Below are positions 1-12,690 of a stretch of DNA of 64,000 nt, piece after piece. The first letter of the stretch is position 1, and the number at the start of each line of letters is the position of its first letter. Origin of the DNA: Cyanophora paradoxa (lineage: Eukaryota; Glaucocystophyceae; Cyanophorales; Cyanophoraceae). Location: the NCBI GenBank assembly GCA_004431415.1, contig QPMI01000605.1, forward strand, positions 1 through 64,000. The letters run 5' to 3'. Both the position numbers and the translations under genes were made by a program. Below the pieces are notes generated by a model, which had not been told where the DNA came from, did not search any database, and saw nothing but the letters and a program-made list of their open reading frames with translations.

Positions 1-845
1 ATGCGCACCTCCTCGTCGAGCGGTGCGCAGAGGAGTCCCTGCGCGCCGTTGCCGCCGATCCATGGTGCCCCGTGCCCCTTCTGCGCTCCTTCCGCCCCCT
101 CCCGTTGAACCCGGTACCCCAGGGACCGGGACGGGGACGGGGCGCTGGACGGGGGCGAGCCGGAGGCGCTGCCGGGGCAGCTGAGGGCCCTCCTCCCTGC
201 ACCGGCCGGCGGCGGGGGCGGCGCGGGGGCCCGGGACAAGGAGAAGGAGAAGGCCGCTGGGGAGGCCCTCGCGGCCCTCCTCCGGTGCGCAGCCGACCTC
301 CGCGGCGAGGTGCGCCCCTTCTTCCATCCCCCTCCCTCCCCGCTCCTCAAGCCGATGTCGGGTGGAGCGGCGGGGCAGGCGGCCGCTCCTCCGGCGCTTC
401 CAGGGGGCGCCCCGGGCCCGCGAGGACCAGTGGCCCCGCCCCGCGCCCGAGCCCTCCCTTCCCGTTCGCCGCTACTACCCATCCCCCCCCTTACCCAGCC
501 GAACGTGTACCCAGCTGGAGGACGCGCTGGCGCCGGCCCCGCGCTCGGCGGTGCACGCGGCGGCGGCGCTGTACGGCCCCTGCGCGCGCCGGCCGCCAAG
601 GCGAGCTGGCCCCTGCTCGCCCGCTACCAGGCGACCCGAGCGCGAGTGGCCGGCGGGGTGCCGGGACGCTGCCGGGGCCGTCCCCAAGCTGAGGCGACCA
701 CCTCCGCACCATTCGCGCTCAAGTGCCGTCCGAGAACAGCTTTGGGAGAACAACTAGCTCCGAGTGCCGCCCCGAACACAGATAGGAGCCAGCCTGTCCG
801 CCGTCTGGAGCTCGTCCTCTTGCAGTCACGCGCCATGAGAAGGTG
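1..845 (+). other. GC-rich host DNA, possible exons
   Basis: This stretch is very GC-rich. Open stretches separated by GT...AG-like boundaries suggest exons on the plus strand. One begins after a CCCCAG near 131 and runs to a GAG|GTGCGC donor-like site near 309. It reads as an alanine/glycine-rich peptide with a charged KEKEK patch. Another runs from about 500 to 757. No domain is recognised, and in DNA this GC-rich open frames arise by chance, so the exon calls are tentative. Confidence 0.2.
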
Positions 846-3400
846 AGAACCGCCCTACGCATATACAACCGCAGCTGCTTACTGCGACCTGCCGCAGTTC
901 CGCGTATTCGGGCCTTAGCGCAGACGACCTGCGCGGAGAGACTCTATCAGTGACAAGTCGATGTGGACCACTCAATCTTAACGAGGCCACACTGGAAGAA
1001 TGGACGCGCGCATCCGCCCTATAGTTGAGCGCAAGCTCAAGACAGCGGAGAAGAAGAAAGAAAGTGAGCCCGCGAGACAGCGCTGCACACTTCTCGCTCA
1101 CTAATCGCGCTACAGAACAACCGAAAACAGGCTGGAGACCCAGGAAACCAAAGGAGCCGAGTGCAGACAGCGGTACGCCCACACCCGGGCCGCGCGCTGC
1201 CGAATCTGACGCAATGGCAACTGACGGCTCACGAAAGGCTCAACTCGCTCCCCCGTCCCAGCAAGTCCGCCTCAGCGGGCCGAGCAGCGCGCCATGAAAG
1301 CCTCATGCACGGTGCGCGCGCACAGCGAGTTATGATACATGTAGTCGCACATCTGATACCTGTGTAGGCAAAGCGGGCAACCCGCGGCGCCGGCGCCTCG
1401 CCGAACGCGCAAGCGAAGGCCTGGCGACGCTCAGGACCAAGTCCACGCCCGCGTCACTCCTCGTCGTACAGGGCGGAGTTCTACATAGACGACGTGGAGC
1501 ATGACGAAGAAGCACATGACGGACCCGAGGCAGCACCTGCTGTAGAGCTGTGTCAGGCGCGGGCGATCGGTTTCTTGCTGACTCGGCCAAGACGAGCACT
1601 TTCGCGCATCACGCACGTACAGATCGCCCTCAAGTCAAAGGACGACCAACTGAAGCTCTTCGGAGTGCACGATGCGACCATCCTTCGTCGTCAGAGTGTA
1701 CCCCCCATTAGTTAAAGGGGACACTCTCTAGGTTTCATGGACCTGCGTCCGTACACAGATTGGCCAACCAGTTGAAACACGCACTCTAAGGAGCCCGAGT
1801 GGCAGAAATCCTTGTTCAATCACGAATAATGATTGTAGACAAGCTCTGTAGGTCGGCGCCGCCGTCGGCGATGCACGAGCTCCACCCGGTCGATGTCCGA
1901 AAGGCTTAGTCCGTAGGTTCATCTCTCGACTGACACAGATGGACACCTCAGTTATACCTCTAGCATTGTCTCGGTGTGTGCGAATTCATTGATATGTCGG
2001 GCGGACGCGCGCTGGCACCGTAACGGTCACCTGGAACCGATGGCCGAAAGACTGAGGGGGTACAGGTCATGTTTGACCTTTGACTTAACAGAAGCGATGA
2101 CACGCAGAAGAAGAAGAATGAATCGAAGCTCCGCGCCGGCCGCGGATCCCGGACCGTGGCGCGCGCGGGGGCGGGGCCACATGACCAGGGTACAAGGATC
2201 GACTCAGCTCGAGCTGCGCAGGAGCTCGAGCTGCAGCTGCAGCGCTCAGTGCGCATGCTGCGTGCGTAGCCTGCAGCTAGCGCTAGCTATAGGTGGCACG
2301 TTCGCGCGCGCGCGTTCCGCGATGTGTCCCGCATGCGCACGGCGACGCCAGCACCAGCGCAGCGATAGCGGCCCGTGCGCGCGTGGCCAGCCGCGGCGCC
2401 GACGTTCGTCCTCAGTCATGATGAGCGCCATCGCGCGCCGCAATGGTCGGCCCAGCCAGCATGGCCGTGCGCGCCGCGGAACTGTTCGCCCGCGGCAGCA
2501 GCCGCGAGCTAGCGCTCGCGCTGTTGCGGCAGCTCTGCCAGCCTTGCATGCGGAACCGACTACGAAGCAGACCCGCCAGCCTCGGAATGGCCCCTGCCCC
2601 TCATATGCCCTTACTCGAGCAGGTGTGTGCGCAGTGAATATTTGCAATTGTAGCGATTCAGTTTGTACACGCGATACAGTCACAGAATATAATTATCGCT
2701 TGCAAATTCGAATATTAATTCGTTTTCAATAAGCTCAGCAGTGAGTGGGGGCGTTGCGCAGAACAAGGTGCAGATCGACTGGCGGACCTTCCAGACGCAG
2801 AGGAGGCTGAAGTGCTGAAGTCCCTCACTCTCATGGAGAAGCGCATCATCTGTTGCACTCAGTGTTTCATTGTCGACTTGAGACACTGAATTCCCTTTAA
2901 ATAATGCCCGCAGTGTTTTACTGTCGCCGCTCGCAGCACACATATTACTGCGACACCGCGGCGGAAGAAGGGCAGCACGGCGGCGGAATGAAGGTCGTTT
3001 CGCGCCCACGAACGTGGAGGATGTCTGCTGGTTCGTGATCAGTTCTGCATATTCCGATGTGTATTCCCCCTTATAATAACTTGCAAATTAGGTACGGTTG
3101 AATCCTCTACCCGAACCCGTAAAGAAGTTATTTTGCAATATAGAGAAGCCGCGGGGCGCGCAACCCAGTTCTACATCGTCGCCCTCACGTTGTGTACTTG
3201 GCACTTCGATGGCTTTGCAAGTACAATACTGGTACAACGGAACGCGCCTCACGGTCTATTCGCTGCCGGGCGAACACCTGAAGAGATTAAAGCTTATGTA
3301 CGGGACTGGTGCAATCATGATCAGCACGGCGGACTGTATTGTGGTATTATTGAATTTTAATTCGCTTAATACTTGTTTGTCTTACCCGTGCTGCGACTTT
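846..3400. other. host DNA with no supported gene
   Basis: No coding region is supported here. The open frames in this stretch are short, overlap on both strands and show no known motif. Around 2200-2310 there is a patch rich in AGCT and GCGC words (repeated GAGCTCGAGCTG), and 2300-2560 is CpG-rich. Nothing else stands out. Confidence 0.4.
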
Positions 3401-4075
3401 AGCTCCTGGGGACGAGGGGCGGACCCAGCAGATTTTCAGCGCCTTGTTGAGGCCATAGAGCGGGAGGAGCACGAGCGCGAAGAATGTGAGCAGCAGGAGC
3501 GAGAGCGCTTCAAGGCCGATGCAACCAACAGCCCACCTGTACCTATGCCGACGCCCCCGACGTCGAGTGTGATGGCCGACCTGCACCTGCCGCCATGAGC
3601 TCGAGCAGGAACGGCACTGCGGCCCTCCCCCACATGACGAGGGTGACAAGCCTGCTCCCGACTGCACCTGTGTCGAGGAAGATGCGGAGGCACTGGAGGG
3701 TTGGCCGATGGAGCCTGATCAAGTGCGCCGAGTCCTCTCGGCTGTCATCGGCGCCCCTGTCCTGCAGCCCCGTCAGCCATTCCGCACTTCTGAAGATGGC
3801 AAACGAGAGGCGCGCACCATTCCCTCTACCAACACGAAGCTGCTGAAGGACGAGGAAGAGCAAGGAGAGCCATGTGGATTCGTGTGGCTGCACCCACTAG
3901 GTAATTATCTAAACCGTGGACAACTTTCAATTGAGCGACTCACGGACGTGCATGCAGGCGACACGGCCTTCTTCTGTCCACGTCCGTTCGCATCACCATC
4001 CACGAATACTGCAAGTACCACATGTATGCCAACGTGCGTACTGCCAGACGTTATCCTATTAGCCCTGCCAATTTC
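3401..4075 (+). other. possible host gene fragment
   Basis: Two open stretches could be exons of one host gene. About 3410-3598 encodes a glutamate/arginine-rich, coiled-coil-like segment (EREEHEREECEQQERERF). About 3708-3898 encodes a segment beginning MEPDQVRRVLSAVIGAP. The second loses plausibility where it enters the repeat block at about 4076. No family is recognised and both could be non-coding. Confidence 0.2.
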
Positions 4076-4076
4076 G

Positions 4077-4121
4077 GGCGAAGCCTCTTCGGGCGAAGCC
4101 TCTTCGGGCGAAGCCTCTTCC
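4077..4121 (+). repeat. 15-bp tandem repeat GGGCGAAGCCTCTTC
   Basis: Three consecutive copies of the 15-bp unit occur here. The same or a 16-bp variant (GGCGAAGCCTCTTTCA) recurs in variable number at the same place in other copies of the large repeat: about 6937-7001, 54697, 56077-56103, 59470-59500, 60746-60777 and 63410-63440. It is a small variable-number repeat internal to the host repeat family. Confidence 0.8.
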
Positions 4122-7093
4122 GAATGTCAATGGTGAACGGCGGATCTATTTTTTTCCACTCGAGTCCGATTGGTCCGAGCGTCCAGAGTCGCAACCTCCG
4201 CAATGAAGGCGAACGGTCTCCGACGTGACACAGTAGAACTGACAGGCGGCAACCTCCACTGATTTATTTTCGCAGTCATAGCTCCCTAAAATTCCGCCCG
4301 TGAGCGTCGCGCGAAAATCGCATTTCCCTCACGGATCAATTCCGGTATTTATACCCCGGCTCGATCGCGAAACCCAAAAAGTGGAACCGGTCCCGCCCGG
4401 TCCCGCGACGAAAGGCCGCCATAGACGCCCCAGAGCGATGCAGAGTTACAGATTAGGGCGCGCACATCACCATGAGCTCGATTTCGGCCGCCGTCGATGC
4501 TCCAGTGCGAAGAGTCGGCCGAAATTTCGACCCAGCCGATCCCGCCCGGTCCCACGACGCGCGCAATCGATGCGTTCTCGCGCGCATAGACATAGCACGG
4601 CCTGCGCACTCCAGGAATCCGCTTCTCGGAGCCGGAACAGTGCAGGAAGGTACCCAGCGGCAAAAATTCGATCCTGCACAGTCCCGGGCAACTTTCCGCG
4701 CGCCGACGCCGCGGCGCATGCGCGGAACAATAGCATATGCATTCGAGATGTAGACGAAGCCTTTTGCACGGGCTCCAAATGCGCCGGGCCGCGAGGACCC
4801 AGCCGACCCGAAAATTCGATCCTGCACGAACCTGCACATCTTTTCGCGCGCCCTCGCAGCCCCACGCATGCCATCGCTACAGTATTCATTTAACATCTTT
4901 TCAAAGCCTTCTCCAAGCTCTGCGGACGCGACGAAGCACGAGAACCCAGTCGACACGAAAATTTCGATCCTGGACAGGCCTGCATGTATTTCCGCGCGCC
5001 TCGCCTCCGCAGCCCTGGACATGTACATCGATCATGTATGTATCCGAGAATCTGTTTAAACGATTCATAAGCTCTGTGCATGCGCCTGGCCGCGAGAACC
5101 TCGCCCCTTCCCTCAACAATCTTCTCTCAATTTCCTCAGGGCCTCGAGCTCAACTACAGCTAGCTATAGCTGATTGGCAGGACCACTCCTCCCCTCATTA
5201 TATTCTCTCTCAGCTGCACCAATTCTCCGTATTACAGAATTATATTCTCTCAGGACAACTCCTGTCAGGCCCGCCACTGAGAGCCACGACAGCACACGAT
5301 CGCGATAAATAAGGGGACCAGGACGGGGACCGCGGCGATAAATAAGGGGACCAGGACGGGGACCGCAGCGACTCATGATTTAAATAGGGCATGGCGAGGG
5401 GCGGGCCGCGACGGGTCGCGATGCAAAAGGGGGGCGCAAAGGGGGCGGCAAGGGCTTCGCCCGATGTTTGGGACCCGCAGGGGCCCAGGGCTTGTCCGTA
5501 GGTCGATGGTGAACGGCCCCATCTATTTTTTTTCCACCGCTCTATGATTCGTCCGAGCGTCCAGATTCGCAACCTCCGCAAGGCGAACGGTCTCCGACGT
5601 CACACAGTAGAACTTTCGGGCGGCCAACCTCCACTGATTTATTTTCGGAGTCATAGCTCCCCTAGAATTTGCTCAAGACGACCGCTCTCCCATTGGCGTC
5701 GCGCGAAAATCGCATTTCCATGACGGATCGATTCCGGTATTTATACCACGGTTCGATCGCGAAACTCCAAAAAGTGGGACCCGGTCCCGCCCAAACCCGC
5801 GACGAAAGCCCGCCACAGACGCCCCAGAGCAATGCCGAATGACAGAGCAGGGCGCGCGCACCGCTGCAAGCTCGATTTCGGGCGCCGTCGACGCTCCAGT
5901 CCGAAGAGTCGGCCGAAATTTTGATCCATTCGGTTCCGTCCGGTCCCCCGGCGCGCGCAATCGATGCGTACTGGCGCGCATAGACATAGGAGGGCCTGCG
6001 CACTCCAGATATCCGCTTTTCGGAGCCGGAACAGCGCAGCAAGGTGCCGGCGGCAAACATTCGATCCTGCCCAGCCCGGACATCTTTCCCGCGCCCACGC
6101 CGCGGCGCATGCGCAGAACAATAGTATAAGCATTTGAGATGTAGACGAAGCCTTTTGCACGCTTTACAGATGCGCCGGACCGCGAGGACCCAGCCGACCC
6201 CCAAAATTCGATCCTCGACGGGCCTGAGCATCTTTCCGCGCGCCCTCGCGTCCTCACCCATGCCCATCGCTACAGTATTTATTGAACATCATTTCAAAGC
6301 GTTTCGCAAGCTGTGCGGATGCGACGGAGCACGAGAACCCAGCCGACGCCAAATTTTCGATCCTGGACAGGCCTGCATGTATTTTCGCGCGCCCTCGCCT
6401 CCGTAGCCCTGCACATCGATAGAGAGCGCATTCGAGATTCTGTTTAAGCGATTCACAAGCTCTACGCATGCGCCTGGCCGCGAGATTCTCCATCCTCCCT
6501 CAACACTCTCCTGTCAATTTCCTCAGCGCCTCCAGGTCGACTACAGCTAGCTGATTGGCAGCACCATCCCTCCCCTCATTATATTCTCTCAGCCCCAGCA
6601 ATATTAATTCAATGATTCCCCTAACTACATAATTATATTCTCTGAGCACGTACAACTCCTCTCAGGACAACTCCTCCCGAATTATATTCCCTCTCAGGAT
6701 CCCTCCCCTCCCTTTAATTTCATCGCCCCGCCAGGCCCCACCCTACCCCCCACTGGGCCACCCGGCCCAGCCACAGCCAGGACGGCCCGCGATAAATAAG
6801 GGGACCGGGACGGGGACCGCGGCGACTCATGAAATAAATACGGGTGGGGCCGCGACGGGCCGCGAAGAACAAGGGGGACGCCAAGGGGGCGGCAAGGGCT
6901 TCGCCCGATGTTTGGGACCCGCAGCCCAGGGCTTGTCGGGCGAAGCCTCTTCAGGCGAAGCCTCTTTCAGGCGAAGCCTCTTTCAGGCGAAGCCTCTTTC
7001 TCAAAACCAAAAACCGCCGACCCATATTCCTTTTTTAACCTTTTTTTCCACTCGAGATCCCCCCTGCCAAATAATTTCCGTATCGCACTCCCT

Positions 7094-7121
7094 CGAGGCA
7101 GAATTATTAATTCTGCCTCGA
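7094..7121. repeat. palindromic hairpin within host repeat
   Basis: CGAGGCAGAATT and AATTCTGCCTCG form a 12-bp perfect stem around a 3-nt loop. The same palindrome recurs within its longer AT-rich module near 8689 (with substitutions), 52157-52205, 56197 (with substitutions) and 56442. In the 52157 copy outer arms CCGTGTCG and CGACACGG extend it. Confidence 0.75.
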
Positions 7122-8519
7122 CACGGACGCGATTGCCGCTAGTCACTCAGCCACCCGAACCCCCACAGACCTCTCTAGATCCATTTTTAGCGTCCTGGCT
7201 CCGCTAAGACGACCGCTCGCCCGTGGGCGTCGCGCGAAATCGAATTTCCCTCTGGATCAATTCCGGTACTTAACCTCCGACAAATGCAGTCCGAGTCAGA
7301 AGGTGGGACCCGGTCCCGCCCGGTCCCGCGACGAAATCGCGCCAGAGAGACCCCAGAACGATAAAGAATGACGCGCGACGGCGAGCGCATCGCCGCAAGC
7401 TCGATTTCAAGCGCCGTCGGCGCTCCAGTGCGAACAGTCGGCCGAAAATTTGATCCGGCCGGTTCCGCCCGGTCCCGCGACGCGCGCAATCGATGCGTAC
7501 TAGCGCGCATAGACATAGCAGCGCCTCCGCACCCCCGAAATCCGCTTTTCGGAGCCGGAATAGCGCAAGAAGGTACCGGACATCAAAAATTCGATCCTTC
7601 ACAGGCCTGGACGTCGACATCTTTCCGCGCGCCAACGCCGCGGCGCATGCGCGGAGCAATAGTATAAGCATTTGAGATGTAGAAGAAGCCTTCCGCACGC
7701 TTTGCGTATGCGCCGGGCCGCGAGGACCCAGCCCACCCCGAAAATTCGATCCTGGACGGACCTGCACAACTTTCCGCGCGCCCTCGCACCCTCACGCGAG
7801 CGCATCGCTACAATTTTCAGTTGACTTCTTTTAAAGCTTTTCGCAAGCTCTGCAGGCGCGACAGGGCGCGAGAACCCAGCCGACGCAAAAATTCGATCCT
7901 GAACGGGCCTGCACAGCTTTCCGCGCGCCCGCGCCGCGGCGCATGCACGGAACAATAGTATAAGCATTTGAGATGTAGAAGAAGACTTCCGCACGCTTTG
8001 CGTATGCGCCGGGCCGCGAGGACCAGCCCACCCCGAAAAGTCGATCCTGGACGGACATGTGCATCTTTCCGCGCGCCCTCGCATCCCCACGCATGCCCAT
8101 CGCTACAGTATTCATTTGAGATCTAAACGAAGACTTCCGCGACCTCTGTGGCCGCGACAAAGCACGAAAACCCAACCGACGCCAAATTTGCGATCCTGGA
8201 CAGACCTGCACATATTTCTGCGCGCCCTCGCCTCCGCAGCCCTGCACATCGGTGCTATATGCGTTCGAGATTCTGTTTAAGCGATTCGCAAGCTCTGTGC
8301 ATGCGCCTGGCCGCGAGAACCTCGCCCCTCCCGGGCCTCCTTCCCAACAATATTATATAATTAATCTCCTCTCAATCTGCTCCACCCTTTATTTCCTCAG
8401 TACATTAATATTCCTCTAGCCGGCCAGCGCTAGCTGGACTGGCCGTCAGCCAGCCAGCTTCCGAGTCCAGCCAGAAAGCTGTTCGCGATCGGCCAGGCCG
8501 CTGGCCAGTGCCCTATAGG

Positions 8520-8590
8520 CCTACTGTGCCAGCCGCGAGGGCGTCCGCGAGGCTTCGCCGTACTTAGTGCTCCGCAGGAGCACGGATCTT
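8520..8590. repeat. repeat-unit boundary with GTGCTCC hairpin
   Basis: The module CAGCCGCGAGGGCGTCCGCGAGG followed by GTGCTCCGCAGGAGCAC (7-bp stem, 3-nt loop) marks the junction where one class of repeat unit begins. It recurs at about 52017-52070, 53437-53496 and 57894-57950 with the same downstream sequence choices (CAAACCCAAAAACC or CGTAGATCGATGG). Its repeated use as a junction suggests an insertion or recombination boundary; no transposase is seen. Confidence 0.5.
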
Positions 8591-10217
8591 GTCTCAAACC
8601 CAAAAACCGACGATCTAAATTCCTTTTTTAACCTTTTTTTCCACTCGAGATCCCCCCTGCTAAATAATTTCCGTATCGCACTCCCTCGAGGACGAATTAT
8701 TAATTCTGCCTCGACACGGACGCGATTGCTGCTGGTAACACAGCTCCCCGAACCCCCACAGACCTCTCTAGATCCATTTGTAACGTCGTGGCTCCCCTAA
8801 GACGACCGCTCCCCCGTGGGCGTCGGGCGAATATTCAATTTTCCTCTGGATCAATTCCGGTACTTAACCTCCGACAAACACAGTCCAGGTCAGAAGGTGG
8901 GACCCGGTCCCGCCCGGTCCCGCGACGAAACCGCGCCAGGGACGCCCCAGAACGAAACAGAATGACGCGCGAGGGCGAACGCATCGCCGCAAGATCGATT
9001 TCGGGCGCTGTCGACGCTCCAGTGCGAAGAGTCGGCCGAAAATTTGATCCGGCCGGTCCGGCCCGGTCCCGCGACGCGCGCGATCGATGCGTACTGGCGC
9101 GCATAGACATAGCAGGGCCTGCGCACCCCCGAAATCCGCTTTTCGGAGCCGGAATAGTGCAGGAAGGTACCCGACGGCAAAAATTCGATCCTGAACAGGC
9201 CCGGACATCTTTCCGCGCGCCCACGCCGCGGCGCATGCGCGGAACAATAGCATAAGCATTTGAGATGTAGAAGAAGACTTCCGCACGGTCTCTAAATGCA
9301 CCAGGCCGCGAGGACCCACCAACTATGAAAATTCGGTCCTCTTCGGACCTGAACAACTTTCCGCGCGCCCTCGCGTTCTCGCGCATGCGCATCGCTACAA
9401 TATTCATTTGAGATTTTATCAAAGCCTTCCACAAGCTTCGAAGACGCGAAAGAGCACCAGAACCCAGCCGACGTCGAAAATTCGATCCTGCACGGGCCCG
9501 GACATCTTTCGGCGCGCCCACGCCGCGGCCTATGCGCGGAACAATAGCATAAGCATGTGAGATGTAGAGCAAGCGTTTCGCACGCTTTACAGATGTGCCG
9601 GGCCGCGAGGACCCAGCCAACCCGAAAATTCGATCCTGGACGGACCTGAACATCTTTCCGCGCGCCCTCGCGCCCTCATGCATGCGCATCCCCAGTATAT
9701 TCATTTGAGATCTTTTAAAAGCCTTTCGCAAGGTCTGTGGACGCAACAGGGCGCGAGAACCCAGCCGACGCAAAAATTCGATCCTGGCCAGGCCAGCACA
9801 TATTTCCGCGCGCCCACGCCGCGGCGCATGCGCGGAACAATAGCATACGCATTTGAGATGTAGAAGAAGCGTTCCGCATGCTTTGCAGATGCGCCAGGCC
9901 GCGAGGATCCAGCCGACCCCGAAAATTCGATCCTTCACGGACCTGGAGACCTTTCCGCGCGCCCTCGTGTCCTCACCCATGCCCATCGCTACAGTATTCC
10001 TTTGAGACCTCTACAAAGCCTTTAGCAATGTCTTTATGATTTGTAGAATACAACCAACGATAAATGAATGCCGCATCCTCACCCATGCATGCCCATCGCT
10101 ACAGTATTCACTTCAGATCTTTTTAAAGGTTTTCGCGAGGTCTGCGGGCGCGACAGGGCACGAGAACCGAGCCGTATGCATTCGAGGTTCTGTTTAAGCG
10201 ATTCGTAAGCTCTGCAG

Positions 10218-11902
10218 AATGACGTCAAGTGGCACACGCCGAACCTGCACACCTTCCTCAGCTACTTCACGGCTCACGTCCTGCCCTCGTCGATGCGGCA
10301 CCTGGCGGATCCAGAACTTGGCCAAATCCTCAACTGGTTTCGAGACGGGGATCCGGACCACGTCGACGACGTCTACCACTACCTTCTCCGCCGGTGCCTG
10401 GACCTCAACAACGATCTCGGCGACGACAACGAGAATGCCATCCACAACACGCTGACCAAGAACCAAGACCCCACGTGGGACGAAGCGTACCACATGTTCC
10501 TCACGAACAAGCTCGCAGAGCAGCACAACGACGCGATGATCCGACGGCACCACGCCCAGTACCGCGACCCTGTCCTCAAGATCGGCGCCAAGGACACGCA
10601 TCCGCGCGAGCACATCAAGAAGTGCGAGAGCGTGGACGCGTACGGCGAGAGGATCCCATGCACGAACGAGTAAGGAAGCATCCCCCACAAGGTCATGGTG
10701 ACGGGGGGCATCAAGGTCATGCTTAGACAGAACCGCGACACAGACGACGGCCTCGTCAACGGCGCCATCGGACTGCTTGCCGGTTACAAATGGCGAGACC
10801 ACACGGAGACGCCCGACTACATCAGTCAGCACGCGACGGAGTTCACACCGGACACGCCGCTCGTGCTCGAACACGCTGCACCGGATCTCGTCCAGCACGA
10901 GCTCGACACTGCGGACCGTGGCCCCAAGCCCGAGCCGGAACCCGAACCCGAACCCGAGCCCGAGCCAGGACCTTCAGACCGGAAGAAGAGCAAGCCAAAG
11001 GTCAGCAAGGACAACATTGTACGGGCCGCAGTGGCAGCGACGAGGCAGAAGAAACAGAGCATAGAGGCGAAGGTGGAGCAGCTCCCGCATCCGCACCTCA
11101 TGCCCCCCATGACGTACTACATCTACTTCCACGATGACCGCGTCGGCCGGCGTGCAATCACGGAACGCTGCCAGCTCCCCGACGGTCGAATCGTCGACGC
11201 CGTCGAAATCAACGTCGAGCCCAGAAATGCTGGTGAGCCGCTGCATTTGTCAGCACGATCGTGAATGCACACGCGCTTCCCTCTCGAGATTGACTACGGT
11301 CACGTTGCGCAGACCACGAGGACGAAATCGCTGGCGGGGCAGGAGGCACGCACAACGTCAGGATAGGACCGCCGTTCCGCGTCGCCTACGGCACGACGGT
11401 CTACAAGGCTCAAGGGCACACCCTGAAGCGCGCCATCGCCGACGTGCGGGGCATGAACAGCAGGGACTACACACACCGACAGCAGCTGTACGTCATGCTC
11501 AGCCGCCCGCGCGAGGGAGCGCACTTCTTCATCGCGAACGCCTCGCTCCTGCAACGGTACGAGCTGCTGCACGTGATTCAGAACGTCAACCCCGACCTGC
11601 AAGCCGCCATCAAGGACCAGAAGGCCGAGAGCGCAGAATTTGCGAGGCTCCGGCAAGACGATCCGGCAATGCACGCAACAATGTGGGGCCACAAGCTCCA
11701 GTACCTGCGCTGGATCGAGGACAGCACCGCGCCGCACGGTCAGCGACTCGTCAACGCCGTCCCCACGGAATGCGAGCCCGGCGACTGGGGCCAAGTCGAA
11801 CAGTTCCAGCGCGAGTTCGAGAAGGCGGAGGCCGATTTCAAGAACACGCGATTCGTCGACACGATGCCGAAGCGGGTTTCCGCGGCGGCACACAAGCGTT
11901 GA
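10218..11902 (+). pseudogene. PIF1/Helitron-type helicase C-terminal fragment
   Basis: Three segments encode the C-terminal half of a PIF1-family helicase of the kind found in Helitron transposons and their relatives. The middle part has the VTGGIKVMLRQN...GLVNGAIGLLAGY block. After it come a charged PEPEPE linker and the motif V/VI block (FRVAYGTTVYKAQGHTLKRAI, then QLYVMLSRPREGAHFF). The last two segments are separated by an 80-nt GT...AG intron (11233-11312); removing it joins them in frame. Segments one and two are in the same frame but separated by an in-frame TAA at 10671-10673. The N-terminal half with the Walker motifs is missing: upstream sequence is repeat DNA. Most likely a decayed host transposon gene. 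Confidence 0.75.
11233..11312 (+). other. spliceosomal intron in helicase fragment
   Basis: The intron starts GTGAGC and ends TTGCGCAG, 80 nt long. Splicing joins codon GCT plus G to AC, giving Asp and the continuous frame of the motif V block. This is the clearest sign in the window that the host is eukaryotic. Confidence 0.65.
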
Positions 11903-12059
11903 GTGCGTTACTTCACGCACATGGTTTATTACAATAATGAGTGCAATTAACGTGTTTTCGTGCAGATCTAAAATAACGCCCTCCATCACCGGGACCTGGA
12001 TGTACATGCAGCCGGACTGCCCGCCGATGACCACCGCGTTCCTAGATAGATATTCGTCC

Positions 12060-12690
12060 AACCCACCCCCCGCTGCCTGGCGTCCTCCAGGCCACCCATC
12101 GTTAATAGCATCGTCAGCTTGCTTGCCGTCCCTCCCCTCCCGCCCCCCGCTGATCTCTCCATCTCTGTGCAGGCCGCCGCGCTGGTCAGTCGAAGCGGCC
12201 GGCGTCCGGCGCCTCCATCGAGTCGTTTTCCCCGTGAGCCTCCCGGCCCGCCCCCGCCCCCCGCGTTCCCTGCTGACTGGCGCCCTTCACGACTCCCGCC
12301 GTCCCTAGCCTCGTCAGCTCACCCGTGCGCCTTCCCCTCGAAGCGGCCGGCATCCCTGCCGCCCCCGCCACCTGCGTTCTTGGCCGACTGGCGCCCTCCA
12401 GGCCTGCCGTTGTCCCTAGCCTCGTCAGCTCGCCCGCCCGCCCTGCCCTCCCGTCTCGCGCCGATCCCCCCGCCTCTCCGCAGGCCGCCACGCTTGTCAG
12501 TCGAAGCGGCCAGCGTCCGGCGCCTCCATCGTGTCGTTTTCCCCGTGAGCCTTCCGGGCCGCCCCCGCCGCCCGCGCTCCGCGCTGACTGGCGCCCTTCA
12601 GGTCTCCCACCGTCCCTAGCCTCGTCAGCTCGCCCGCCCGCCCTGCCCCCGCCCCCCGCCGATCTCCCCGTTTCTCCCCGCCGATCCCTA
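12060..12690. repeat. GC-rich minisatellite
   Basis: Long repeats about 311 bp apart share the words GTCAGTCGAAGCGGCC, GTCCGGCGCCTCCATCG, TTTTCCCCGTGAGCC and CCTAGCCTCGTCAGCTC. Two full copies (starting near 12174 and 12484) and partial ones are visible. The open frames across it on both strands are by-products of the composition. Confidence 0.7.

Larger units (their letters stand above)
4076..10190. repeat. left block of dispersed GC-rich repeat family
   Basis: At least four diverged copies of a 1.2-1.6 kb unit lie here, anchored by the word GTGGGACCCGGTCCCGCC or close variants near 4380, 5785, 7302 and 8897. Each copy contains shorter subunits of about 150 bp starting AAAATTCGATCCTG; near 9180, 9330, 9476, 9625, 9771 and 9917 they follow one another. 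Other shared modules are a GATGTTTGGGACCCGCAG word and a run of AAGGGGACCRGGACGGGGACC. Long open frames on the minus strand reflect lack of stops in the GC-rich subunit rather than a gene. The same family resumes at about 51960, so the viral elements sit between two repeat blocks. Confidence 0.85.

Noticed and set aside
72-846. Overlapping plus-strand open frames at the window start
   Set aside because: Three frames are open together in very GC-rich DNA. Possible exons are mentioned with low confidence, but no protein can be supported.
8835-9986. 383-residue minus-strand open frame with arginine/cysteine-rich repeats, and many similar ones at 4350-4890, 5662-6267, 7187-8247, 52222-52887, 56492-57592, 58087-58663 and 62139-62948
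   Set aside because: They follow the 150-bp subrepeat, are open in several frames and on both strands at once, break at different points in each copy and lack any known motif. Absence of stops in GC-rich repeats explains them.
10826-11110. Minus-strand open frames over the helicase fragment
   Set aside because: They are shadows of the plus-strand coding frame, which has the conserved helicase motifs.
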